A stretch of DNA of 64,000 nucleotides, from assembly GCA_027214255.1 (NCBI GenBank), contig JAPWHL010000008.1, positions 62,001 through 126,000 on the forward strand, given 5' to 3'. This DNA comes from Roseovarius aestuarii. GTDB lineage: Bacteria > Pseudomonadota > Alphaproteobacteria > Rhodobacterales > Rhodobacteraceae. Below the pieces are notes generated by a model that was not told the origin of the DNA, ran no database searches, and saw only the letters and a program-made list of their open reading frames with translations. A program made the position numbers and the translations under genes. Below, piece by piece: positions 25,702 to 33,754 of the stretch (positions within the stretch are counted from its first letter, which is position 1; each line of letters begins with the position of its first letter).

Positions 25702-25747
25702 GGCGTTCCGCCAAGGGCCTGCATGTCAGGACGACCGGCGGAACGCC
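25702..25747. terminator. Bidirectional hairpin between ggt and the RES toxin gene
   Basis: Perfect 11-base stem (GGCGTTCCGCC at 25702-25712, GGCGGAACGCC at 25737-25747) with a smaller CCTG/CAGG hairpin in its loop, placed between two converging genes. On the minus strand the stem is followed by TTTT, so it can end the toxin-antitoxin transcript as well as the ggt operon. Confidence 0.7.
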
Positions 25748-26458
25748 CTAGGTCACGCGGTATACTTGACCGCTGCCCGCGTCTCGAATCAGATCAACAC
25801 CCGTGCCGTTCCAATGATAGTCCAGATGCCGCCCCTGCCGCGGTGCCCCGGCAAGATCAGGAAAGAACAGGCCTACGCAATCCCCTTCACCCCGAACGCT
25901 GGGATAGGCAATGCCCTGCCCGCCAATGGCGCGCACCTGCGCTCCAAACGCCTGCGGTGCCGCATAACTGTCAGGGTCCAGCAACACGTCAGCCTCAGCA
26001 CCAAGGCCACGAACATCATGCAGGCGTGCATCCACCGAAACGATCAATTCGCGAAACTGCGATGTCCATCCGGCAGGCTGAGCCGTGTGTGCCATGAACC
26101 GCGCGTGGTGATGAACGGTTTCCTGCACCGCCGTCTCAAAATCGCTGGCGATATATAACACCCCCAAGGCACCATCCGTAAATCTGCTGGGGCGATCCAT
26201 ACTGGTATGAGTGAACGGAGCCATAAGGAAGCTGGCCCCCGGCCCGCCAACACGGCGTTCAGGCGGAATCAGGTCCAGTGCGCCAATGGTGTCCATCAAG
26301 CGCGGATTGGTCTTTTGTTCGGCGGATATCAATAGAGGCCAATCCTCGGGCGCTGCGATATCTTCGAACAGGTCAATGGGCGGATGGACGCTGCGTATGA
26401 TGCGATTCCCAGCAGCCCAGTTTACATCACTGACCGGTGTGTCAGCCGCACTTACCAA
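25748..26458 (-). CDS. RES-domain toxin (NAD+ phosphorylase/hydrolase type)
   Basis: A 236-aa protein with the RES fold pattern: an early conserved Arg in RIIRSVHPP, the central FETAVQET with its Glu, and the YPSVRGEGDCVGLF segment with its Ser and Arg. RES toxins destroy NAD+ and arrest growth until bound by the cognate antitoxin. The frame opens with TTG at 26458, which lies inside the second-last codon of the upstream antitoxin gene; no nearby ATG or GTG start exists. The seven-base overlap means the toxin is made only after the antitoxin is translated. Confidence 0.85.
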   Translation of the reverse strand: MVSAADTPVSDVNWAAGNRIIRSVHPPIDLFEDIAAPEDWPLLISAEQKTNPRLMDTIGALDLIPPERRVGGPGASFLMAPFTHTSMDRPSRFTDGALGVLYIASDFETAVQETVHHHARFMAHTAQPAGWTSQFRELIVSVDARLHDVRGLGAEADVLLDPDSYAAPQAFGAQVRAIGGQGIAYPSVRGEGDCVGLFFPDLAGAPRQGRHLDYHWNGTGVDLIRDAGSGQVYRVT

Positions 26459-26862
26459 GCGCCGCGCTCGGCATCCAGATAACGCCGCACGCGCATCAGG
26501 TCAGTCAGTTCACCATTCAGCATGATCGTCAATGCTGACTGGCCGCCAAAGGCCCCGTTTGGGGCCTTGATCCAGCCATAGATACGCGACGGTTCGGTAA
26601 ACAGGATACGCAACGCCTTGTGAACGCCCAAAATATTAGACAAGCGTGCCTTGGTATCGCGATCCAGCCGCCCCGGCTGCCCTGCTTTCCAGCGCCGATA
26701 TGTGCGCAATGGCAGATCCAAAAGCAACGCCGCCTCTTCGTCGGTGATTTGCCACTTGGCAAACAAGTTAAGCGTAGCACGCAACATCGCCCCGCCCTCA
26801 TCGTCTGTGATGGGTGCTGGGGCAAATTCGGCTGCGCTGGTTTCTAGCGGTTGCAAGGACAT
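26452..26862 (-). CDS. Antitoxin of RES toxin, MbcA/ParS/Xre family (DUF2384)
   Basis: A 136-aa protein with an Xre-like helical N-terminal half (ITDEEAALLLDLPLRTYRRWKAG) and the C-terminal DUF2384 toxin-binding half (LSNILGVHKALRILF, GWIKAPNGAFGGQSALTIM). It binds and silences the RES toxin encoded directly behind it and probably represses the shared promoter. The ATG at 26862 is preceded by AAGGTAGG; upstream residues in the longer frame show no homology. Confidence 0.87.
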   Translation of the reverse strand: MSLQPLETSAAEFAPAPITDDEGGAMLRATLNLFAKWQITDEEAALLLDLPLRTYRRWKAGQPGRLDRDTKARLSNILGVHKALRILFTEPSRIYGWIKAPNGAFGGQSALTIMLNGELTDLMRVRRYLDAERGAW

Positions 26863-26963
26863 CTGACACCTACCTTTATGGCACAATATAGTCCTTACAA
26901 TGCCATTTGGCAACCACGGCCGCACCCATTGGCTACCCTCGCGCGCGCATGGAAAACGGGCAA

Positions 26964-27806
26964 TTAATCCAAATAGGCATCCGCGCGCCGCCCTGACCGC
27001 TCCCAATGGATAGGCAGGGTTTTGCCATACAGTTGCTCTGTGCGTTCTGGGCTACCCACCATGTCCGGTTCCGCCACGTAAGAAAAGATCGCCACATACC
27101 GAGGTCTGCTGCCCTTGAGGGGTGCAACCCGGTGCAGGGAATACCGCCCCCGAAACAGTTGCAGATCGCCCGGCTCCAGTTCAAGCACCGTGACTTTGTC
27201 TGACGTACCATCCAAAACACGTTTCACTTCGTCAAAATTCTCGCTTCCTTCGCGAATGCCCGGCGCATATTCAAACGCCCCGCCTGCTTCGGCGTTTTGG
27301 ATTGCAAGCGTCACGGTGAAATTATTGGTATCGAAATGCCAGGGAAATCCATTGCCTTCACCCGCCATGTTTACGATCACATCTGCCAAAGGGTCGGCAT
27401 AACGAAAGAAATTTTCTTCTTGCAGGCATGCTTGAATGAACGCATCGAACCCTTCGAAATCATGCACTGACCGCAATGCACCGGCCTTTGCAAAGTTGTC
27501 TGCAGCGATAAAGGCGTTTGAGCGCGCAAAGAACTGGCGGCGCGGATCGTCAACAGGAAGGTTGGGATCGTCTTTTGAGAAGTAGGCGTTTGTGCGGCTA
27601 AAGGATTTATGCCCCATATCTGCAACGCCGTCAGCCTCTTGGGTAAGTGCCTTGACGCCTTCATCCGTGAGAAAGCCCTTCAACACCGCACACCCATCGC
27701 GATCGAGATCGTCGCGAACGCGTGCGAGAATGGCATCCCGTTCAGGGCCGTCGGTGTGAATTGGATAGCGCGTCAGGTTGATATAGCATTTGTCGTGCTC
27801 ATTCAT
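26964..27806 (-). CDS. Phytanoyl-CoA dioxygenase (PhyH) family Fe(II)/2-oxoglutarate oxygenase
   Basis: A 280-aa oxygenase. The iron ligands are visible as His157 and Asp159 in PWHFDTNN and His225 in YSLHRVAP; Arg234 or Arg236 (KGSRPR) should bind 2-oxoglutarate. The N-terminal half is the helical PhyH cap. The substrate is unknown; bacterial relatives act on many small molecules and secondary metabolites. The start at 27806 follows AGGTG. The gene stands alone, divergent from the Crp/Fnr gene across a 525-base AT-rich spacer. Confidence 0.83.
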   Translation of the reverse strand: MNEHDKCYINLTRYPIHTDGPERDAILARVRDDLDRDGCAVLKGFLTDEGVKALTQEADGVADMGHKSFSRTNAYFSKDDPNLPVDDPRRQFFARSNAFIAADNFAKAGALRSVHDFEGFDAFIQACLQEENFFRYADPLADVIVNMAGEGNGFPWHFDTNNFTVTLAIQNAEAGGAFEYAPGIREGSENFDEVKRVLDGTSDKVTVLELEPGDLQLFRGRYSLHRVAPLKGSRPRYVAIFSYVAEPDMVGSPERTEQLYGKTLPIHWERSGRRADAYLD

Positions 27807-28331
27807 GGGGACACCTCGCTGTTTTGCCCCTGTATGAAAGGACATTCACGACGACCGTTCTGACCCATTAGCGACACGTCCTATATTTGAAACCGCGAAA
27901 AGCGACCCTTGATCACGGTCATTCAACTCCCTTAAGCCTCGGATCCACAGCTTGAAACTGCACCAAACTGTTTGCCAACGATCCAACCACAGGCTCTGGG
28001 TGCCGGCCCGCAAAGCGAAACAACTCAAGCCAACCATACGCCGCCGAATTGCTTTGCGCGAATTGATCGCAGAAAGAAATCCCATCACAATTTTATCCTT
28101 GTAATTTCATTCTGACAGTCTTGGCACACCTGCGCTGAGAAAAGAATTGCGCTCACTTTTTTACTTTAGGATTAACATCGGTTGGTAAATTACCAGCCGA
28201 ATTGATTATTTTTTAAACGCCACAAAATTTTGTTTCCTTTTGGGTGTTTTGAGCTAATTACGTTAATATAGGATCGCAAAGTTCATAAATGACGAGCGTA
28301 AATTGAAATTTAGCCAGCAAGAAGTATCAAT
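27807..28331. other. AT-rich intergenic region between PhyH and Crp/Fnr genes
   Basis: A 525-base divergent spacer, visibly richer in A and T than its surroundings, especially 28100-28331. It must hold the promoters for both flanking genes. Apart from the 19-base palindrome at 28181-28199 no feature is supported; an 80-codon minus-strand frame (27846-28088) shows no coding signs. Confidence 0.6.
28181..28199. promoter_or_regulatory. 19-base palindrome, candidate operator
   Basis: GGTTGGTAAATTACCAGCC: two 9-base arms around a central A with a single mismatch. It lies 133 bases before the Crp/Fnr start. The spacing resembles TGGTA/TACCA operators bound by dimeric regulators such as the GntR family, but the binding protein is unknown. 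Confidence 0.45.
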
Positions 28332-29072
28332 ATGCCAGCTGAAAATTTGAGTTTCGAAACAGCGAAACGGGGCCAGCTGGCAGAACCACATGTAGTTGAA
28401 ATGCGCGGCTTTGAGTTGTTCTCGGGTATGCCAGAGGACAGCTTCGAGACGCTGATGCGCACGACCCATGTGCAAGCCTTTCCACCCCGTACCATGCTGA
28501 TTACAGAAGCAGGTCCGCCGGATTTCTTGCATGTCGTCTTGTCCGGGTCCGTCGAATTGTTTTCCAACTGGAATGGGCGTGAGACCAGCGTGGCGACAGT
28601 GCGGCCCGTTGGTACATTCATTCTGGCTGCGAGTATCCGAAACGCTCCCTATCTGATGTCCGCCCGAACGCTGGAGGAAAGCCGGGTCGCGATGATCCCT
28701 TCCGAAGAAGTGCGCGCCATGTTCGATTCCGATGCGGCATTCGCCCACGCTATAGTGAACGAATTGGCGCAGTGTTTCCGCACCGTGGTAAAGCACAACA
28801 AAGATTTGAAATTGCGAACATCTTTGGAACGTCTGGCAAACTATCTACTCCGCGAGATGCAGCGCAACGACGCAACTGAGTTCGATCTGAACACTGAAAA
28901 ACGGCGTCTGGCATCGTTTTTGGGCATGACCCCGGAAAACCTGAGCCGCGCGTTCAAAGGTTTGGAGAAACATGGTTTACGGGTCAAAGGCAGCCGCATC
29001 ACAATCGCGAATCTTCAGGATTTGACCGCCTTTGCAAAACCATCGCCCTTGATAGACGATTTCACCACCTGA
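28332..29072 (+). CDS. Crp/Fnr-family transcriptional regulator without Fe-S cysteines
   Basis: A 246-aa regulator: N-terminal effector beta-barrel (about residues 25-140; GFELFSGMPEDSFE, FLHVVLSGSVELF), dimer helix, and C-terminal winged helix (KRRLASFLGMTPENLSRAFKGLEKHG). It lacks the N-terminal cysteine cluster of Fnr, having a single cysteine in the dimer helix region, so it is not an Fe-S oxygen sensor. The effector may be a nucleotide, heme or NO, as in the Crp, CooA, DNR and NnrR branches. An eroded nnrS fragment 5 kb away makes an NnrR-like role worth considering. Confidence 0.85.
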   Translation: MPAENLSFETAKRGQLAEPHVVEMRGFELFSGMPEDSFETLMRTTHVQAFPPRTMLITEAGPPDFLHVVLSGSVELFSNWNGRETSVATVRPVGTFILAASIRNAPYLMSARTLEESRVAMIPSEEVRAMFDSDAAFAHAIVNELAQCFRTVVKHNKDLKLRTSLERLANYLLREMQRNDATEFDLNTEKRRLASFLGMTPENLSRAFKGLEKHGLRVKGSRITIANLQDLTAFAKPSPLIDDFTT

Positions 29073-29173
29073 TCGCCCTTGCCAAAAGTTTGTCATGCGG
29101 CATACGGCCTTTGCATTGTCGCAGGTCGGTGGCGTGACACATTCCCCACCGGAAAAAGGGCGCTCCGGTAATT

Positions 29174-29190
29174 CCCCCAAAATTTGGGGG
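29174..29190. repeat. Perfect 17-base inverted repeat
   Basis: CCCCCAAAATTTGGGGG: 8-base arms around one A. It is too tight for a good terminator loop unless it opens to three bases, and no T-run follows on either strand, so it could be a protein site or a weak transcript end for the Crp/Fnr gene. Confidence 0.4.
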
Positions 29191-29316
29191 CTTCACAAGT
29201 AGATACACCAAGGCGAAGAAGAAGTGCCTGTGGCCGAGCTTTGCCGTGAGAATTGCATGAACAATACGTCGCTCCACAAATGGCGGAGGAGCGGGACGAA
29301 GCTATCGTTGAGTAAA

Positions 29317-29439
29317 TCAGAGGCCACTCAAAGCCGCAAAGACAAACCAAGCCCATACCAATGACGCCAAAACCATAAAGCGCAGCCAAGCGAAAACCGG
29401 CTTGCCCCGACGCTTCTGGGAAACATGGATCGCGACCAT
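29317..29439 (-). CDS. Candidate 40-aa single-pass membrane peptide behind ktrB
   Basis: Minus-strand frame of 41 codons, 54 bases after the ktrB stop and on the same strand. The N-terminal half is basic (HVSQKRRGKP) and the C-terminal half is one hydrophobic helix (VFAWLRFMVLASLVWAWF, then VFAALSGL). The charge pattern fits a peptide with its N-terminus in the cytoplasm. No clear ribosome site is seen, so the call rests on composition and position alone. Small subunits of this kind accompany some potassium transporters (for example KdpF), but no homology is claimed. Confidence 0.3.
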   Translation of the reverse strand: MVAIHVSQKRRGKPVFAWLRFMVLASLVWAWFVFAALSGL

Positions 29440-29493
29440 GCGATTGCACAACTTTAGGTCGGCGAAAAAAGAAGCCCTAGGTGTTCAGTCCCG

Positions 29494-30837
29494 TCATCCC
29501 AGATAGATCTGTCCGGCCGGATACTTCACCTTTGGGACGCTGCGGGTCGCGAGGAAAAAACCGATCGCCAGTGGCCCGACTCGTCCGATGAACATTATCG
29601 CCATGATGATGCCACGACCGATGCCATCAAGTTCACCCGTGATCCCACGTGACAGCCCCACTGTTCCAAAGGCGGACGTGACTTCGAATGCGAGATCGAT
29701 GAATTGGCCATCGTGGCTGATGGATGCCAGAAAAATCCCGCTCAGGACGAGCAACATTGAAATGGTCGTGAGCGCGAGGACCTTCATGACTTCGTCCACC
29801 CCCAGCGACCGGCCAAACGCATGCAAGGTGGTCTGGCGTCGAAAAAACGCGACCGTCGCCAATACCAACACAAGCAGCGTCGTAACCTTGATCCCGCCAG
29901 CGGTCGAGGTGCTGCCGCCACCAACCAGCATCAGCGTCATCGTGAGCATGGACGTGCTGTCATGCATCCCGCCGGTGTCGATCGTATTGAACCCGGCGGT
30001 GCGCGGAGTGACGCCCTGAAACCAACTGGCCCAGAGCTTTTCAGCCACACTCAATGCCCCGAGGGTATCGGGATTACGCCATTCCAGCAGCCCGAACATG
30101 ACGCTGCCCCAAACGATCAGGAAGGCAGTGCCGACAAGCATCAGCTTTGAATGCAGGGTCAGCTTGCGCCAGTTTCGCGTTTTGTAAACATCGCCTACAA
30201 CGATGAAGCCAAGTCCGCCCAGTATGAAAAGCGCAGGGATTACCAGATTGATGGTTGGGTTTCCGACCCATTGCGAAAGACTGTCGGGATGCAATGCAAA
30301 ACCGGCATTATTGAAAGCCGAGATAGAATGAAAGATCGCCTGCCAGAGGCCGTTCCATCCGAATTGCGGCACGAACACAATGGCAAGCAAGATGGCGCCC
30401 ACCGCCTCGCAGGCAAGCGCAATGATCAGGATCATGCGCGCGATATAGGTAAGGTTCGACAAAGAGGTCTGATTCAGGTCTTCGCGCAATATCAGGCGTT
30501 GTGGCATGCCGATAGGAATACCAAGCCCCCCCAGCAACAAGACCGCAAAGGTCATAAGGCCAAGCCCACCAAGCTGTATGAGCACCGCGATGACCGCCTG
30601 ACCGAAGCCGGTAAAGGCCGCCCCGGTATCTGCAAGAACTAGCCCCGTAACGGTCACCGCCGAGGTCGATGTGAAAAGCGCCTCGCCCAGACCTATGTCA
30701 CCGTGATGCGAGATAGGCAGCCAGAGCAGGATAGCGCCCACAATGATCAACGCCATGTAGAAAAACGACAACAGCGCAGGCGGCGGCATCCGCAGGGTCT
30801 TTTTACGCCTGAGGAAACTCCGCAAAAGCGCAGCCAT
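29494..30837 (-). CDS. ktrB: Potassium uptake channel subunit, KtrB/TrkH family
   Basis: A 447-aa SKT-family transporter with four repeated M1-P-M2 units. The four pore loops can be read as TSTSAVTVTGL, HSISAFNNAGFAL, QGVTPRTAGFNT and EVTSAFGTVGLSRG, each with the conserved filter glycine. The length matches KtrB rather than the longer TrkH. Together with the RCK subunit encoded two bases upstream it forms a Na+-dependent K+ uptake system used in osmotic adaptation. Confidence 0.92.
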   Translation of the reverse strand: MAALLRSFLRRKKTLRMPPPALLSFFYMALIIVGAILLWLPISHHGDIGLGEALFTSTSAVTVTGLVLADTGAAFTGFGQAVIAVLIQLGGLGLMTFAVLLLGGLGIPIGMPQRLILREDLNQTSLSNLTYIARMILIIALACEAVGAILLAIVFVPQFGWNGLWQAIFHSISAFNNAGFALHPDSLSQWVGNPTINLVIPALFILGGLGFIVVGDVYKTRNWRKLTLHSKLMLVGTAFLIVWGSVMFGLLEWRNPDTLGALSVAEKLWASWFQGVTPRTAGFNTIDTGGMHDSTSMLTMTLMLVGGGSTSTAGGIKVTTLLVLVLATVAFFRRQTTLHAFGRSLGVDEVMKVLALTTISMLLVLSGIFLASISHDGQFIDLAFEVTSAFGTVGLSRGITGELDGIGRGIIMAIMFIGRVGPLAIGFFLATRSVPKVKYPAGQIYLG

Positions 30838-30839
30838 GC

Positions 30840-31517
30840 TCAGAGACTGGCCGCAAAGCTGTGCAGGTCGTTTCGTTGCCCCAGCAACAAAAGCAAGTCA
30901 TCGCATTGTAACGTGCATTCCGCCCCGTCCTGTCCGATGAATTCGCTGCCCCGCATGACCCCGATGCAGCGAAGATTGTAAGCCTTGCCATGCGGCAGCT
31001 CGTTTAGGCTACGCCCTTCCAGGCTTTCAGGGATACGAAAGTTCACAACATGATAGCCATTTCCGAGGCTGACATAATCCCTTAACAGCGGATTATGCAG
31101 GATTTGCGCGATATGCTGGCCGATCTCGACCTCCGGATGGACGATCCTGTCCACGCCAAGCTTTTTCAGAATCCGGTGATGGGTCTTAGTCGTGGCCTTG
31201 GCCCAGACGACGGGAACGCCGACAAGCTTGAGGTTCATCGCCGACAGGATGCTGGCCTCCAGATCAGATCCCATGGCCACAACCGCCGTGTCGCAATCTC
31301 CAAACCCGGCATCACGCAACGCGGCATCATCACGCGCGTCTACGATCATGGCCTGTGACAAGGTCTCGGCCAATCCTGCAACGCGAGCCTCGGAAATGTC
31401 GATGCCGATGACGTGGTTGCCGAAACGCTGCAACTCTTTGGCGACGGAGCTGCCGAAATTGCCCAAACCAACAACACCAAAGGTGCGTTTTTTGTTCTTT
31501 GCCAAGTTTGTGCCCAT
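30840..31517 (-). CDS. ktrA: Potassium uptake regulatory subunit, KtrA/TrkA (RCK) family
   Basis: A 225-aa cytoplasmic protein: RCK_N domain with the nucleotide-binding GLGNFG at residues 17-22 and the acidic end of beta-2 (GIDISE), then an RCK_C domain from about residue 140. It forms the octameric ring that gates KtrB in response to ATP/ADP or cyclic-di-AMP in relatives. The start at 31517 gives the usual KtrA N-terminus (KKRTFGVVGLGNFG); an upstream ATG at 31577 would add 20 residues unlike the family. It is separated from ktrB by two bases. Confidence 0.9.
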   Translation of the reverse strand: MGTNLAKNKKRTFGVVGLGNFGSSVAKELQRFGNHVIGIDISEARVAGLAETLSQAMIVDARDDAALRDAGFGDCDTAVVAMGSDLEASILSAMNLKLVGVPVVWAKATTKTHHRILKKLGVDRIVHPEVEIGQHIAQILHNPLLRDYVSLGNGYHVVNFRIPESLEGRSLNELPHGKAYNLRCIGVMRGSEFIGQDGAECTLQCDDLLLLLGQRNDLHSFAASL

Positions 31518-31948
31518 CCTGTCTGGCCGATCTCGCGGAACATTGCCGCGACGCAGAACGATGTCAACAATGCTCATATAGCGCAATCAGGAATGTGAAG
31601 CGTGCCGCAAAGCGTGTTTCCAGGCCACGCACTGCAGTCCTTTTCGGTTAGGTTTCGAAATGTCCGCTTTGCATACCGCTTCTTTCACGTATCAGGAAAA
31701 TCGCGAAACTGAACGGCAAACATATCAGAAACAGTATGCTGTCGCCGGTCATTATCCAGAACAGACACCGCAACGCGAACCGCATAAGAGATCTGGAAAA
31801 CTAGGGGCTATTCACAGACCAAGTGCCTGCTGAGCAGCTAAAAGCATAAAGTTCAGCAAGGAAAGTATTGTCTTCATGCCCAGAACAAATTTTAGACACA
31901 ACTGTGTGGTGTCAACCGCAAGCAATAACAGCCGTGGGTGAGGTCGCA
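31518..31948. other. Divergent spacer between ktrA and the histidine kinase gene
   Basis: A 431-base divergent region. It holds the candidate 34-codon peptide frame (31648-31752 minus). The remainder, AT-rich towards the kinase, should contain both promoters, but no clean -35/-10 pair could be assigned. Confidence 0.4.
31648..31752 (-). CDS. Candidate 34-aa single-pass membrane peptide upstream of ktrA
   Basis: Minus-strand frame of 35 codons ending 130 bases before ktrA on the same strand. It reads as a short start (MTGDS), a hydrophobic helix (ILFLICLPFSFAIFLI) and a charged stop (RERSG). Helix length and flanking charges suit a membrane peptide. No good ribosome site is visible; support is composition and position next to the Ktr operon. 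Confidence 0.3.
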   Translation of the reverse strand: MTGDSILFLICLPFSFAIFLIRERSGMQSGHFET

Positions 31949-33754
31949 ATGGCGTGCTTTGATGGAGTTTTGGCGGATCCAGTTTTCTGGGGTGTTACAG
32001 GGCTTAGTCTCATTGCGGCCTGTGTAGTGCTTTGGATCGTCAATTTTCAGAGATTTCACGGCAAACTTTTTTATGCACTCACTTTCGCAGCTATGATCTG
32101 GACTTTGATGATGGTCGGATCCGAAGCCGCGGCAAACTCTTCCTCTTGTAAGTTCCAGTGGGCAATTTTGGCATGGTTGGGAAATGCGCTGGTTCCTGTC
32201 GCGTGGTGCTTTTTCATTTTTGCTTACGTTGATAATGCATCTTGGCTGAATAGACGCTGGACCTATGCGGCACTAGTCGTCGTTCCGGTGGCGGTCTTCG
32301 CGTTTGCCGCCACGAACCATTGGCACCATCTAGTTTATACTGAAGCAACGATTATTCCTCGTGATAGCGGCTCAATCGTATACGTGCACGGTCCAGGTTT
32401 CTTTGCAATCATTGCAACTCTTTACATTTTTGTGCTTGCCACTCTGACCTGCCTTGTGAGGGCTTTCGCGCGTGCAAAGAGGTCCTCCTGGGCGCTATTG
32501 AGCATGCTGGTTGCCATTACGATAACCCCTTTGGCTGCCAATGCTGCTTACGTGGGCTTCGGTTTCACCGTCTTTGGCCTAGATCCTACGGCCTTCATGT
32601 TCACATTAGGTATTCTTGCTTTCACGTGGCTTCTTGTGACGAACAAAACGATGGATATGGCCTCTGTCGGTAGGTCGATCCTTTTTGACACAATGAGCGA
32701 GCCAGTGATTCTTGTGGATACTCACAAGAATGTCGCCTTGAAGAACGCGGCGGCACAGCGCAGCAAACTTTTGGATCAACCTGATCTCATTGCAAATGTC
32801 ATACTTACAACTATCGAAGGTTCGAACACCAAAGAAGACCCTGAGCAACTGTGCGTCGGGCAACGGGTCTACGAGCCCCGAGTTCAAGAAATAGACAATC
32901 CACTTGATCCAGCAGGCGCCGCTCTTGGCTGGAGTTTAACATTTGTTGACATCACGGACAGGATCGCAACGTCTTCAGCTCTGAGAGAGGCACTGGAGCG
33001 GGCCGACGAAGCCAATCGCGCGAAGGATGTGTTCATCTCGACTGTCAGCCATGAGCTGCGCACACCACTTACCTCCCTCCGCGGAGGGCTTGTACTCGCA
33101 CTGAGCGGTCGCGTCGGAGACATACCGGACAATGTGCGTCAGCTACTGTCGATTGCAGAGAGAAACAGCAGCCGCTTGTCTCGCCTCGTCGACAACATTC
33201 TATTGGCACAAAAAATCGACATCAATGCGCTGACTCTAGAACGCACTCAGGTCGACCTTGCCAGACTCCTCGAAGAAAGCTTCGACGAGAATAGAGTTTT
33301 TGCCTCCGAGCGAGATGTTCAACTGGTCACAAAACAAACTGCTCAATCGGCTCAAGTATTGGGCGACGCTTTCGCCATTCGTCAGATCGTTGACAACCTG
33401 ATCTCGAATGCGATCAAATTCTCCAAGAAAAATGATGTCATCGAGGGGTCAATTGCTGTTTCTGAGGGTCGGGTCAGACTGTCGATAAAGGACACGGGCC
33501 AAGGTATTCCTGAGGGCTTGGAAGCCCAAGTTTTCGGCCGCTTTGAACAGATTAAAAACAGTGGGCAATCTGCAACTCAAGGTTCTGGTCTTGGATTGCA
33601 TATTTCCAAGCTATTGGCCGATCAGATGTCGGGAGATCTGTTCTATGAAAGCAAAGTGAATGTTGGAACAACATTCCATATCGAATTCGATTTGACACAC
33701 CAACAAGCAAATGAACCCGAGCAAATAGACGCCAAGACTACACTGGCCTTGTAG
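31949..33754 (+). CDS. Sensor histidine kinase with N-terminal 7TM region, orphan
   Basis: A 601-aa kinase. Residues about 1-230 contain seven hydrophobic helices of the 'histidine kinase N-terminal 7TM' kind; about 235-350 a degenerate PAS-like section; then the dimerisation domain with the phospho-acceptor His368 (STVSHELRTPLTSLR) and an ATPase domain (DNLISNAIKFS, DTGQGIPEG, GSGLGLHISK). No response regulator gene is adjacent. The gene is much more AT-rich than the window (23 G/C in the 60 bases 32041-32100) and has different codon use, suggesting transfer. The ATG at 31949 follows GGTGAGG; a TTG at 31868 would add 27 residues. Confidence 0.85.
   Translation: MACFDGVLADPVFWGVTGLSLIAACVVLWIVNFQRFHGKLFYALTFAAMIWTLMMVGSEAAANSSSCKFQWAILAWLGNALVPVAWCFFIFAYVDNASWLNRRWTYAALVVVPVAVFAFAATNHWHHLVYTEATIIPRDSGSIVYVHGPGFFAIIATLYIFVLATLTCLVRAFARAKRSSWALLSMLVAITITPLAANAAYVGFGFTVFGLDPTAFMFTLGILAFTWLLVTNKTMDMASVGRSILFDTMSEPVILVDTHKNVALKNAAAQRSKLLDQPDLIANVILTTIEGSNTKEDPEQLCVGQRVYEPRVQEIDNPLDPAGAALGWSLTFVDITDRIATSSALREALERADEANRAKDVFISTVSHELRTPLTSLRGGLVLALSGRVGDIPDNVRQLLSIAERNSSRLSRLVDNILLAQKIDINALTLERTQVDLARLLEESFDENRVFASERDVQLVTKQTAQSAQVLGDAFAIRQIVDNLISNAIKFSKKNDVIEGSIAVSEGRVRLSIKDTGQGIPEGLEAQVFGRFEQIKNSGQSATQGSGLGLHISKLLADQMSGDLFYESKVNVGTTFHIEFDLTHQQANEPEQIDAKTTLAL

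Larger units (their letters stand above)
29073..29493. other. Intergenic region after Crp/Fnr gene
   Basis: A 421-base stretch between convergent genes. It contains the inverted repeat at 29174-29190 and a candidate 40-codon membrane-peptide frame at 29317-29439 on the minus strand. The longest other frame (29093-29449 minus) looks like an out-of-frame shadow. Confidence 0.5.

Noticed and set aside
27846..28088. 80-codon minus-strand frame upstream of the Crp/Fnr gene
   Set aside because: Its composition is not protein-like, with many Trp, Arg and Ser, and no ribosome site or conserved motif was seen.
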